Shown here: positions 1-10,380 of the stretch, piece by piece
Position numbering within the stretch: the first letter of the stretch is position 1
Layout of the letters: the number at the start of each line of letters is the position of its first letter
DNA from: Euprymna scolopes
Taxonomy: Eukaryota > Mollusca > Cephalopoda > Sepiida > Sepiolidae
DNA: 25,439 nt
NCBI GenBank assembly: GCA_024364805.1
Contig: CM044500.1
Span: forward strand, 117,246,729-117,272,167
Direction: 5' to 3'
Notes under the pieces: generated by a model
The model's input: only the letters and a program-made list of their open reading frames with translations
What the model was told of the DNA's origin: nothing
Databases searched by the model: none
Translations under genes and position numbers: made by a program

Positions 1-537
1 TGGGAGAGGTGCTAGTCTAGCGGCACTGATAAATTGTGATGCAACGAAACAGGACTGTATGGCGATGACTACAAATATGTATGTATGTATATATATATAT
101 ATATATGTAGTTTTTATTGTCTATTATAGCATTGTTCGCAGTTATGAGTTTATTAACTTGAGTTTTGAGTTGATTTGTAGAGTTTCTTTTCACTTTTAAA
201 ATTTTGTGCGGTCATATAAAATGGCTTGTAATTTTTGGAAATAAGCAGATTTGTTAAGTACTACGTATATGTTAGTTAGTCTTAGTCGATAAACAAATTA
301 AGTTAACAGTTAGAAACATGGACCAAACTAATTAAAACCCAGTTAACAATCCCCACCCCATCGATATATTCTACCGAAACCAGCTACACCACAAATTTAA
401 ATCAGATGAAACGGTACCAAGGAATATAATACATCGATATATATTCCCAGCCAATAATACTAAGATCAGATTTATCATCTACAACAAGAAATTAACAATT
501 GCTTATAATTAAAAACGATACTTCCGGACAAAATCAG
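1..537. other. Gene-free AT-rich stretch
   Basis: I see no coding region or RNA gene here. It holds a short compound microsatellite (about 77-107, GTAT units running into AT). A CATCGATATAT-like string occurs near 359 and again near 432. The stretch ends where similarity to the mariner-type transposase begins. Confidence 0.6.
77..107. repeat. (GTAT)n/(AT)n microsatellite
   Basis: A compound simple repeat: GTAT units pass into a pure AT run. GTAT/TATG units recur near 11358 and 24980, so this motif is common in the genome. Confidence 0.85.
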
Positions 538-539
538 TC

Positions 540-1060
540 AACGAAACCAATGGTGGATGGCAGCGATCAGGCTGGCTTTGATGTTGTGGGAGGTCATGTT
601 GGTGATGTTTTCGACGTATGAGCAAACGAAATTATCCAGTGAGTTTAGGTGGGGAGGGGGAGGCAGTAAGAAAAAGGTACAAAATCGTACCACTCCTTCT
701 GAAGCCAAACTTGAGTCTCTTTGGACTTGTGAGTCGGCGCCGAGTCCTATTGCTACACCCAAGGTCTGCCAGCGATCACCTGATTGCACCAAGGTATTAT
801 CACACTCTTCAGCACATCCATGTACACTTTGGTGTTAATTTTCAAGCTGACTTCGAAGATGTTAGACCCTCACTTGAAACCATACCAACCACCATGACCG
901 TGGCCGGAAACTTCATTGAGAAGCGTTGAACCGTCCTGATTTGCATTTTGAGGGTGCTGGCAATGGTCCTGTTGTCATAACTTGGATCGGTAGAGAGCAT
1001 GAGTTGTTCAGCGGTGCCTCTCCGATCTCGCTCGTTGAACATTGTGTCACTTTCAGACAT
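540..1060 (-). pseudogene. Decayed Tc1/mariner-type transposase
   Basis: This is a remnant of a DDE/D transposase of the Tc1/mariner superfamily, which cuts and pastes its own element in the nucleus. Reading on the minus strand, a helix-turn-helix-like part (about 1060-925, ending RTIASTLKMQIRTVQR) is joined directly to the catalytic part (PATVMVVGMVSSEG, about 907-866). The sequence between, normally over 100 residues, is gone. A second frame gives IFEVSLKINTKVYMDVLK, then IIPWCNQ and, after two in-frame TAG codons, DSAPTHKSKETQ. A third frame gives LNSLDNF and SYVENITNMTSHNIKASLI. The usual SPDLNPLD motif reads PPHLNSLD, so a catalytic Asp is replaced by His. With two frameshifts, two stops and the internal deletion, it cannot be active. 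I recall the tail from cephalopod repeat proteins. I could not define terminal inverted repeats. Confidence 0.88.
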
Positions 1061-1127
1061 GATAGAAGGCTCATCGTATCGCTCTTCGGATTTTTACACA
1101 ACTGGCAAACTAGTAGATGGTCTGCAA

Positions 1128-1128
<1 letters not shown>

Positions 1129-1169
<41 letters not shown>
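1129..1169. repeat. 41-nt A tract
   Basis: An uninterrupted run of 41 A, followed by G and further A-rich sequence. It lies just upstream, in transposase orientation, of the helix-turn-helix part. It is either a retroposon tail on the plus strand or an expanded homopolymer. No clear retroposed body lies to its left, because the transposase relic does. Confidence 0.9.
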
Positions 1170-1171
<2 letters not shown>

Positions 1172-1914
1172 AAAAAGAAAGAAAATCGGCTTTCATCAAA
1201 CGGAAATGGTATCATGCCGTCTTTTCTAGGACGACAATTTTATCGTTTCAACGTGTATTTGCGACAAATGTAGTACATGAATAACATGAATAGCATTTTA
1301 TCCCTCGCTCTGATTCACCCATTCATTCATCTTGTGGCCACTCATCTCTAACTCCGAGTTAGTAGCAGTATTCATAATGTGAAGAAATATTTATTCGCCT
1401 TCAAAACACCCCTAAGCCTTTTACTCGCTAAAAGGTTTCTTTTTGTATACTTTCTTTATGGAGTTAATTGTTAAGGGCTCAATCTATTTTCTATTTCTCC
1501 CCGACCTTCGTTGTTCGGCGAAGGTTGAGTGATGAACAGGTCAAAGATGTTTTTCCACTTCACCCTGTGTGTTCATAGGATCATTTTATGTTGTTTTGTA
1601 TTAGTTAATGTTTCTTATAGGTGAGTAGTCTTAGACCTTGGATTATATACACCATTTCGCCTAACCATAATGATTGTGCACAGTACGGGATATACTTTGG
1701 AAACTTTAAAATAAAAGAAATAAAAAAGGATTTTCTTATCTGGGACTCGTTTTTGACTATTTGGATAATTTGTAAACACGGATCTCACTTCTTGCCAGCA
1801 TTATTCCTGTCTGTAAGCGAGTTGATATTGTATTCACGTTCGGGGCTATGCGATATTTTTTAAATTACACGGGTTTAACCTGGATGTCCTGTGTGGACGA
1901 CTGGTGCTCAGCAA
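1170..1914. other. Gene-free stretch
   Basis: No coding region supported. Short open frames here show no recognisable domain. A small hairpin (ACCTTCG at 1504-1510 with CGAAGGT at 1519-1525) is the only local structure I noted. Confidence 0.55.
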
Positions 1915-2149
1915 AAATGGTACCGGTAAAAAGAGTAAAAATGGTACTCCTTAGGCGTTGAGTTCCATGGCTTTATGAATATTAAAAGAAAAAAGTTACT
2001 AAACATTTATCAATAATTTCTCACTTTTACGAACATTTGTTTTTAAATTTCTTTTTAAATGACGACTTTTATCGACTTTTTTTTAAATAGTATTTGCGGA
2101 TGGGTATGCTAACAACAAATATCAATTAAATTTTGCAAATATTTTTTCA

Positions 2150-2161
2150 CCCCCCCCCCCC
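2150..2161. repeat. 12-nt C tract
   Basis: A homopolymer of 12 C inside the foldback element, between the inner arms. Confidence 0.9.
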
Positions 2162-2373
2162 AGAAAATGGAGTTTATTTCGAAATCCGTTGTTAACATGG
2201 GGAGGTTGAGGGTGTTTATTCTGAAAGCCGTTCTTAACATTATTATTAATGTTTGTAAAAGTGAGAAATTATTAATAAATGCTTAGTAACTTTTTTCTTT
2301 TAATATTCATAAAGAGTAAAACTTTTTTTCAAAATAAATAAACAAATGTTTGTAAAAGTGACAAATAATCGTT

Positions 2374-2513
2374 TAGTTACTAAGGCAACGTCAGTAATTA
2401 AAAAAATGCTACGTGCGCATGCGTCAGGGATGGAAGATAAAATTAGTTACTCAGGCAACGTCAGTAAATAAAAAATGTTACGTGCGCATGCGTCAGGGAG
2501 GGAGGACTAAGAG
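2374..2513. repeat. Two 70-bp tandem units
   Basis: Units 2374-2443 and 2444-2513 both begin TAGTTACT and share GGCAACGTCAGTAA and ACGTGCGCATGCGTCAGGGA with a few differences. Each contains the GC-rich palindrome TGCGCATGCG in otherwise AT-rich DNA. They lie inside the right arm of the foldback element. Confidence 0.85.
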
Positions 2514-2659
2514 AGCGACAATTAAATTTTTCTGCTGGTCGTCATGGAACTCAACGCCCAACAAGTACCGCAAAAATACACGGGAAAATGGCACGGTAAA
2601 AATGGCACCGGTAAAAAAGGTACCGGTAAAATGGCAAAAGTCATTAACTAGGTAAAAAT

Positions 2660-4473
2660 GGCACTTTGATAATAAAAAGAATTAGGACTGCTTGAGAAAT
2701 CCGAACTAAGCTCCCCTTCCCCAGTTTAAAATAGGGGTAAGTCTTTTAACTTAAGTTTGGAAAAGGTCGGTTTGGTTAGGTTCAAATTCTGCAGAAGCAC
2801 TGAAAAGAAAATTATAACGTTTTATTTAATAATTATTTTATAATAAATATGCATATATAATAATCTGAAGAAAAAAATTCTAAATAAAATTTTACCGCTG
2901 CCATATTTATCTAAATTCATTTTTTTTTTAAAGTCTCGAAAATGGAAACTTAATTCAAAATTTAATCGCTAGCGGCTACTGATTGTTATTTTCTTGCACC
3001 AAAAAAATTTTTTTTTACTAAAAAAAAAATGTTATACTACAGAACATTAGCAAATTTGATTTACAAATTACAAGTGTTGTGTATTACGTGAGAACAAGAA
3101 AAAAATGGCAGACACAATAAGGTTATATATTTGGAGTCTCGATAATGACTTAACAATTTTTTTTAATTACTGCTAAAAATTCACTCCATAAATGTTATGG
3201 TAACATGGTAAATAATCTGCAGAGTCTGAAGAGGAGGGTTCTTTGTTAACTATTCTGTACTTTCACCTAACAATTTAATAAATAAACTTGGGAAATTGAA
3301 AATCTCCCTGGAAGTTATATTACTGATGAAGTTTAATATCAGGATGGAATCTGATGAAATACTATTTGCTGCTAACTTTAAATCGGAAACACTTCTGTTT
3401 TGTCAATATTTATGAAATTATCAGTGCTTTTTTTTTTGTTTTTGTTTGTTTATGTTTTTTCCCAATTCGCAATTATACCATTTTTGTTCTGAAAGAAAGG
3501 AAATTAGTTATTAGAGCTCTGGGTACTTATGCAAAATAGTACGGAATATGCTTAAATAATGACATTATTTGGAAAATCGTTATTAAAAAAAAAAAGAAAA
3601 ATCTAAATTGTTTTTGGTTCAATATTGATGAGGAGCCTCTTAGCAGCTGGTAAAAATTACAAATTTTGTGGGCCAAGAACAAAAAAAGGACCAACAAGCA
3701 TGATAAATATCAGTCCTACTCGGTGATGCCCCCACGCTTTGCTAGGATTATGAATTATTGATGAAAGAAAGAGAGTGTATATACTCGCAATTAAGTGTTA
3801 TATTCCCCCTCTCTACCCCTACAAAGACTTTTTACACTGGCTCACTAAAAAATCAATCAAACTAGTAGGAATCATTAGGAGCCGAGATTATTCCGTATTA
3901 AAAAAAAAGGAAGTGTAAAAAGTGTAAATCCCTATAAAAAAAGGTAAGTGCAAAATGAATAACCAATGCTCAAAATGTATGAACAGTTTGTCCTTCTCTT
4001 TACTTAAAAATTCACAAAAAAAAAAAATCAGGAAGTTAACCAATTTTTATTAAATTTTCAGTATTTATCAAATAATGATGACGGAATATAATAAACCATT
4101 TATTTTATTTGAATCTTAGTGGAAATGTATAATTTTGTTTAAACAAAAAATATTTTTACTAAAGTTATGGTTTTCAGTAGTAAAAAAAAAAATGAACGAA
4201 TTTATTTTTGCTTTTTTATGAATATAAAGCATCGTTAATTGTAGCAATAATTTTTTTTTTCAGAAACATTACGAAAAAAGCCCCTAATGTCCGTATTAAT
4301 GAATTCGATATAACTAAGAAAAATTAATTTCTCGAACTACCGATATTATTATTGAATCAAGCATTGTTTATTTAATATTTACACACAAAATTATAATTGC
4401 AAAAAATATTTCTACTTCTTTTTATATTACATGTTTCACATGATTTTTATATGTAAGAGTCTAATATTTTCCC
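2660..4473. other. Long AT-rich stretch without genes
   Basis: No coding region or RNA gene that I can support. It is rich in A and T runs of 8-11 nt. About 3072-3170 resembles an internal module of the foldback family at 6330-6420 (shared TTACGTGAGAAC and a GAGTCT-GATAAT stretch), so at least part is old repeat. Confidence 0.55.
3072..3170. repeat. Diverged copy of a foldback-family internal module
   Basis: It shares TTACGTGAGAAC, an A-rich stretch, then GGAGTCTCGATAATGAC with 6345-6405 and, inverted, with about 24500-24575. Divergence is high. This is a hand alignment and it needs a dot plot. Confidence 0.45.
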
Positions 4474-5270
4474 GGTAGGACGCCAAATTACAATCCACCA
4501 TTTTGTTACGCTAAAAGTTGTCAAAACTTTCTGCAGAAAAAAACGTACGTTCTTACATTTTTATTTAGCGAATAAACATAATTACATATGAAAAACCACG
4601 TTCATTACATTTTTTTAAATCTAACTTATGCAACGGGGATGAGTTGATTTTTTTTTTTTTATTCTAAAACGAAACTGACCCTTTTTGATAAATTGTCTGT
4701 GGCGTACCGGTAAAATATTTTTTCTAAAGAATTAAGTTGAATAAAGTTTATTTTTACGAGAATCTTTACACATTTATCTAGCGAATAAACATAATATTAC
4801 ATATGAAAAACCAGGTTTATTATATTAAAAAAATCAACTTATTCAACGGTTGGTTTTATTTTAGAATAAAAAAATTAAATTCATCCCCATTGCATAAGTT
4901 GACTTTTATAATGGGGTTTTTCATACGTAATTTTATGATTATTCGTGTATAAAATTTATTTTTATGAGAATCTTCATACATTTATCTAGATAAATGGATA
5001 AAGATTCTCGTAAAAATAAATACATGTTTATATAATAAAAAGTTGGTTTCATTTTAGAATTAAAACACCAAATTTCTCTCCGTTGCCTGAATTGGATTTT
5101 TAAAAAATAGTGAACGTGGCTTTTTATGTGTAATTTTATGTTTATTCGCTAGATAAAAATGTAAAAGTAAACGTTTTTTTTCTACAGAAAGGTTTATTTG
5201 GATACGGTACACGATATCTAATAACTTTTGGCATAATAAAATAGCGGATTTAAATTAGGCGTATTTTCCT
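4474..5270. mobile_element. MITE-like element of alternating inverted modules
   Basis: The left end (about 4474-4606) and right end (about 5111-5270) are inverted copies. They share CTAGCGAATAAACATAA, CCACGTTCA, a TTTCTGCAGAAAAAAACG-like string and the outer CCAAAAGTT segment. Between them the same module, with its AGCGAATAAACATAAT and GAGAATCTT strings, recurs at about 4755-4870 in plus and 4880-4990 in minus orientation. The element is thus built of at least four module copies in mirror arrangement. It has no coding capacity and no assigned superfamily. Confidence 0.72.
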
Positions 5271-5724
5271 TGCTTGAATGAACGTGAAAATTTCGGGGTA
5301 ACATAATTTTTATATAATCTTGAAATATATATATATTTTTTTAATTTAAAAGCAGAAACAGAAAAATAATTAAATTAATAAATGATAAAAATCATACAAA
5401 TGTTCACGATAGGAATGTACGGATGCACGACTGGGGGAAAAACAGCACTCTCTATCTCCCTCCAACTACGTGACGTCATTTTCAGACAGCCTTTTGACTT
5501 TCTGACATTTCGGCCTTCCGTAGAATCAATGCTTAGACAACTTCGTTTGTGTTTTCTTAATCGAAGCTAGAATATCTCGCTTGGGGGGGGGGGGCTAATT
5601 AAGTTATTTTATTTTGTGCAAAAAAAGGTGTTTGTTTTTATTTAATTCAATGTCTTAGGAATTTACTTATTTTCTTGGAAATAGACCCAGAAAACTAATA
5701 TTTAATGTTTATTCTAATGGTTGA
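5271..5724. other. Gene-free stretch with a G tract
   Basis: A somewhat GC-richer patch (5400-5580) holds a 62-codon open frame with no family resemblance I trust. A run of about a dozen G follows near 5583-5596. Nothing else is recognisable. Confidence 0.5.
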
Positions 5725-5900
5725 TTTCGATCAGCGATTACTTTGGATAGACTATCTGCATGGCCAATTCTATTAGTAAATACTCCAATTAAAATTATAG
5801 TTTACAAGGATGGTACTCCATCTCAAAAGTCTATTTGGGGTACAAATTGGTTGTCTTTTTTCGAGTCAAACATTGTTAGTAATGGCTTATGATCAGACTG
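5725..5900 (-). mobile_element. Orphan Ty3/gypsy RNase H fragment (fossil)
   Basis: On the minus strand this short piece carries the SDHKPLLTMFDSKK and GHADSLSK strings. They match the end of the RNase H domain in the nearby Ty3 element (TDQKPLLTIFGSKK and GHADEVSRL, about 9040-9220). It is a broken relic with several breaks, and no other parts of the element adjoin it. It ends against the foldback element starting at 5901. Confidence 0.75.
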
Positions 5901-6567
5901 AATTTAGGAAAACTCGTTCCCGGAAAACTCGTCCCTTTTTGCTAGGTAGGAAAACTGGCCTCTTATTGAATAAATATCGATCGAAAACACATTTTATGAC
6001 CGTTCTCGAAGAAAATATTGTTTTAAAAGAGACTATACCCTCTTAATATTTTTAAAAAATAGTTTTACTTGTTTACTGTTGTTTTTTAAAAAAATAAAAT
6101 CGATTTTCTAAGTGTCCGTTTTCTACCGAACTGGTTAAGTTGTTAATGGATTCACTTATTTTAAAGCGTTTATCCTGTTCAAAAACGAAACTACAGACCG
6201 AATGATATTTTTTTTTAAATATTTATACATATTTACTGTTGTTTTTTAAAAGGGCAAAATCGATTTTTCTACCTAGCTGGCTAAGTTGTTAGTGGTTGTG
6301 AAACGTTTATTTAGAAAAAAAAAGTAGCATCGAGTGTTACGTGAGAACGAAAAATAATGTCCAACATGAGGGATCAAATCTTAGGGGTCTTGATAATCGC
6401 TAAAAAAAATAGAAAATTAAAGAAAATGCTGAGGGAGATTTGGTTTTAAAAGAGCCCCCACCCTCGAGAAGAAAATAAATTTAATAAATTAATAATTATT
6501 AATTTTATTAATAAATTTAATAAAATTAATAAAAGAAAATAAATTTAATATTTTTTAAATACAATTT

Positions 6568-6629
6568 AGAGAGAGAGAGGGGGAGAGAGAGAGAAAGAAA
6601 GAGAGAGAGAGAGAGAGAGAGAGGGGGGG
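6568..6629. repeat. (GA)n microsatellite
   Basis: A GA-rich simple repeat with G-run interruptions, inside the large foldback element. The related copy near 24447 has only a short GGAGGGAGGGA there, so this tract expanded locally. Confidence 0.85.
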
Positions 6630-6665
6630 TTAAAAACTATATCTCCCTTCGAAAACAAAACGATA

Positions 6666-6682
6666 AACAACAACAACAACAA
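6666..6682. repeat. Short (CAA)n tract
   Basis: Five to six CAA units inside the foldback element. Confidence 0.8.
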
Positions 6683-7526
6683 ATGAAATTAAAAAGATTC
6701 TTAATAAATGATAGCGGAGTTTTCGATAAAACAGATCAGTAAATATCTTTATTGATTACTTTTCTCTCTTTTATTTTATTTATTTATTTATTTCATTTCT
6801 TTTTTTTTTGTCGGGAGAGATGCCGTGTGTTAAAAAATATCTCATTAACTCATTTTAAATTTTTTTTATTTTTACTTCAAAATTATTCAATCAATCATTA
6901 AGGGAAATTCACTGGTTTTTGTTTTGTTTTTGTTGTTTAATTACATTATTTATTTTTTTTTACTAAATACCAAACAAAACTCTACTCTCATTATTCAAGA
7001 ATTTTTTAAAATTTAATTTCTTTTGTTGTTTATTGTATTGTTTCTGAGATATATATATATTTTTTTAAAAACCCTTTCCCGAATTATATTATAAAAATCA
7101 AAAACAACATTAAATAAGTATAAATCATTTTTTTAATATTTTAATAATTTTTTTAATATTATAGAGTGTGTAGTCTCTTTTATAATTGAATAAACGCTTT
7201 AAAATAAGTTAAAACATATCGAGCTAGGTAGAAAACGAACACTTAGAAAAATCGATTATGTCTTTTTAAAATAGCAGTAAACAAGTAAAAATATATATAT
7301 ATTTTTTAAATGTTATGGAGGTGTAGTCTCTTTATTAAAGAGTATCTCTTTCAAGAACGGTCATAAAATGTGTTTGGATATTTAAGAGTAAACATGTAAA
7401 AATATATTTTTAATATGGGACGTGTATTCTGTTTTAGAAAACAATAACTCCTTTAAGAACGGTCATAAAATGTGGTTTCAATCAATATTTATTCAATAAT
7501 GGCCCAGTTTTCTTACCTAGTTATTA

Positions 7527-7756
7527 TGTCGTAACACACTAATAAAATAAGAAAATCAAGTCGAGGCTGGTTTAAAAAACGAAGTGTATTAACATCACAG
7601 GTTCAAAGGTAGGAATACGAGTATAACTGACTAGCGCTCAGCCAGGCAGTGGAGTACTATCACGGTCACCCCTTCTCACCGGTGTAGACATTATTGGCAC
7701 TATATCTATAGTGATAACCGGTGTAATTTCCCTTATGCATAGAAAGGCCGGTATAA
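7527..7756 (-). repeat. 3' LTR of Ty3 copy 1
   Basis: In plus orientation it begins TGTCGTAACACACTAATA and includes AAAATCAAGTCGAGGCTGG, matching the remnant at 11310-11352. The inner boundary is placed at the pyrimidine run 7757-7767, the complement of a polypurine tract, giving an LTR of about 230 bp. That inner edge is an inference. Confidence 0.65.
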
Positions 7757-7769
7757 CCCCCCCCTTTGA

Positions 7770-8900
7770 AAATATCCCTTGATATTGACTTCCGTTTTCT
7801 TTTTTGACCTCCTATTCTCAGGTGCTGTCTCTAGTATGGGTACCTGAAAAGTATCAAACACTGTGTCCATTATGTCCTCCTCGGGCGATCTGGTTACCTC
7901 ACTGTTCGAGTATCTTTTCCGCATTTGATTAGTGTGACGTTTGTGCACGAAATCTGGTCCCTTAATCATATAAACCATGTTGCCTATTTGTTTGTCAATA
8001 ATGCAGGACTCCCAGAAAGTCCTATTATTTTTTGTGAATCTTGTAGAAGACTCTTTCGCCAAATTTATACCGTTTTTTATTTATCGTTTTTTTTTTTAGG
8101 TTTTGCCTACCTTGGTTTGGCAACACTTGTATAAAAAACCGATCTAACCTTGTGTCCAAACATGACTTAAGCAGGTGTCTTCGACATTTCGATGTTTGCA
8201 TTTGACGTGACCCTGTAAACCTGTAAAAACTGTTGGATTGACTTATCCGTCGGTTATCAACTAGCTTTTTTCAGACTTCTCTTGAATGTATCAACGAACC
8301 TCTCCGCTTGCCCGTTACTTCTCGGGTGGTATGGTGAAATGGTTATATGCTCGATTAGATGATTCTCACAAAAATGTTTAAATTCAGTAGACGTGAATTG
8401 CGTTCCATTTTATGTGACAATACAGTCTACTACCCCAAACCTAGCGAATAGTTCATAGAGGAAGTTAATAGTTGCCTCGGATGTGGGGGTTCTTGTATTT
8501 TAGTACTTCCAGTCACTTAGAGGTTGTCTACAACAATGAGATAATAGAACCCCTCTTGCGATCCCGAAAAGTATGTGAATTCTCGACCAATGTCGGTCCG
8601 ATTTTGCCCACGATCCGAATTGAGTCGGAGGAGCTTTCATAGCTAATGCGCATCTTCTACACTCTCCGACCTTTTTTCTATATTCTTATCCATGTTTGAT
8701 CAAAAAACGAAAGAGCATATAAGGCTTTTCATTCTTGATATACCTGGATGTCCTACATGGAATTCCTTGAGCATTCTTTTCTGTAATGTTGCAGGAATTA
8801 CCACCCTGTCGCTATATAACAGGACGTTATCGCACACTGAATAGATTCCCTCATCCAGTCGGTTAATGTTGATTTTTTCTTTCGTGCTTAGAATTCGTCC
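7770..8900 (-). pseudogene. Integrase region of Ty3 copy 1 (fossil)
   Basis: Similarity strings in element order are a zinc-binding part (LKEFHVGHPGISRMKSL, near 8730), DDE-core strings (YYLIVVD, then [17 protein letters not shown] near 8260-8310) and a C-terminal tail (QIGNMVYMIKGPDFVHKRHT near 7940). This enzyme would insert the cDNA copy into the genome. Here it is a fossil spread over several frames. No chromodomain is recognisable after the tail. Confidence 0.8.
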
Positions 8901-8959
8901 ACCTCTACCTTACTCTTAATCTCATCAAGCGTTACTGGAAGTTCTCTTATCGTGTCACA

Positions 8960-9665
8960 TAAAGTATTTTTTACCTCAACTTACGCTGGAATAGCTGCTA
9001 TTACCATATCCTCCAATAGTTCTGTCTGCTCAGGTATTAACCTTGATACCTCGTCTGCATGACCAAGCTTTTTAGATGGTACATACTCCATTTGAAAATT
9101 GTAGTTCAGAAGCATGGTACCCCATCTTTGGAGTCTATTCGCACTATGTTGTGGTAGTCCCTTTTTCGATCCGAAAATCGTTAATAATGGTTTTTGATCT
9201 GTTTGTAACAGAAATTGCCTACTATGCAGGGAACGAATGAATTTCTTTACCGCGAATATAATAGCTAGCGCTTCTTTCTCAATTTGCGAGTAATTTTTTC
9301 AGCTGGCAAAAGTGTCCGGGATGCATGGGCTATAGGTTTTACTTTTCCATCATCCATTTTGTGTAATATGCATGCTCCTATATCATAGGAGCTGGCATCG
9401 CTTGCAATTACAATATCACGCTTGGGATTATAGTGTGCCAGAAATAAGTCAGACGTTAATATATATTTAATTTCCTGAAATGCTTCGTCGCACTCTTGCG
9501 TCCAGACCCATTTATGGTCCTTCCTTAACAGTTCATTTAAGGGTGATCTTAGTTTATGCATATTTGGCACGAATACATTGTAGTAATTCGCCAACCCTAA
9601 GAAACTTTGAAGAGACGCAATATTTTCTGGAGTAGGCATGTCTCTTATTGCACTCGAATCTATTT
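8960..9665 (-). pseudogene. RT thumb/connection and RNase H of Ty3 copy 1 (fossil)
   Basis: The open part 9265-9639 reads SLQSFLGLANYYNVFVPN, WVWTQECDEAFQEIK and DIVIASDASSYDIGACI. These are hallmarks of the Ty3 RT tail and the start of RNase H. Downstream, QTDQKPLLTIFGSKKG and NRLQRWGTMLLNYNF continue the RNase H domain. Part of the reverse-transcriptase palm is not represented. Broken. Confidence 0.85.
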
Positions 9666-9719
9666 GCTCTTCTTTTTAATGTAAACTGTTGGTGCAGCCC
9701 ACTCACTATAATAATTTTT

Positions 9720-10380
9720 TCAATGATTCTTTAAGACCAGCCTTTGCACAAAAATTAAACATTTAAAATTATCTGATGATAATTCCTCCAGTTTAAAGTC
9801 ATCGCAATGCTTGTTTACTCTATTTGCATAAGTAGTGTAGTCGTCTTCTTCTCTTGTAATGACATTCATACATTTATATTCTGTGAAAAAGAGATGTTTT
9901 TGCAGTTCTGTTAGTAGCGTAACGGTCTTTTGGAAGTTCAACTCACTGGTCTTTTTTTTGGGAGAATAAAATTAACGAACTTTGTATGTTCGGCTGTTAA
10001 AATTTTTTTAGCAAAAGTCTAACTTTTTTAGCGTCTGTCCATAAAACGCAATCCGATACAAAAATATCTTCATATCTCCTATAGAAATGGGCAAAGTGAC
10101 ATCTTCTTCTGGTTTATAATTGACGTTTTCAATGGCGTTCCATACAGCCGTTTGCGAGAATGCGCTATGATTCTCATTTGCTTTCGTTAACTGTGTTGCT
10201 TCAAGAATTTTTCTTTGTTCTTTCTGTGTTTTCATCAAGATTTTTTCGAAATATTTCTGTTGTTGCAACAGCTCTTTTTAAATTTCTCCTCACTTTCAAG
10301 TTGACTTTATTGCAAGGCGGAGTCTTGTTCTGTTTGAAATTTGAATAATTACAAAAGAGACTCTCTGAACTCGGCATCCA
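9720..10380 (-). pseudogene. Gag of Ty3 copy 1 (fossil)
   Basis: Open parts 10008-10268 (QQQKYFEKILMKTQKEQRK, NYKPEEDVTLP) and 9720-9941 (NFQKTVTLLTELQKHLF, VNKHCDDFKLEELSSDNF) resemble the capsid region of K02A2.6-like Ty3 elements. That region assembles virus-like particles in the cytoplasm. The piece is fossil and lies in more than one frame. Confidence 0.78.

Larger units (their letters stand above)
1915..2655. mobile_element. Non-autonomous foldback/MITE with nested inverted arms
   Basis: Outer arms 1943-1969 and 2543-2569 are near-exact inverted copies around GCGTTGAGTTCCATG. Inner arms 1975-2037 and 2250-2310 are also inverted copies, about 60 bp with few mismatches. The right arm has been partly repeated (2347-2381) and followed by two 70-bp units. 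Both ends carry ACCGGTAAAA motifs in the same orientation (1922, 2607 and 2622). There is no coding capacity. The superfamily is unknown and I could not fix exact termini or a target duplication. Confidence 0.72.
5901..7524. mobile_element. Large foldback element, about 1.6 kb
   Basis: The left arm (about 5901-6182) and right arm (about 7150-7524) are inverted copies roughly 250-350 bp long. They share GACCGTTCT, AATCGATTTT, AAGTGT and AAAGCGTTTAT in mirror order. The right arm contains an extra repeat of the ACCGGTT/GACCGTTCTT part. The left terminus has paired GGAAAACTCG motifs. The interior is AT-rich and has (GA)n and (CAA)n tracts but no open frame of note, so the element is non-autonomous. 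A second, partial copy lies at 24215-24915. Confidence 0.75.

Noticed and set aside
538-929. Plus-strand frames of 93 and 103 codons
   Set aside because: They lie antisense to the transposase relic, whose minus-strand similarity explains the sequence.
2376-2513. Possible CRISPR-like or satellite array
   Set aside because: Only two 70-bp units and no spacers; it is a tandem duplication inside a foldback arm.
5382-5570. 62-codon open frame containing GCTTGGKT, a P-loop-like string
   Set aside because: The string fits G-x4-GKT only formally. The frame is short and has no neighbouring NTPase motifs or coding context.
5901-7524. Polinton/Maverick or other large DNA virus-like element, because of long terminal inverted repeats
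   Set aside because: Only 1.6 kb long, without any polymerase, integrase or capsid coding, and without the expected terminal features. A non-autonomous foldback fits better.
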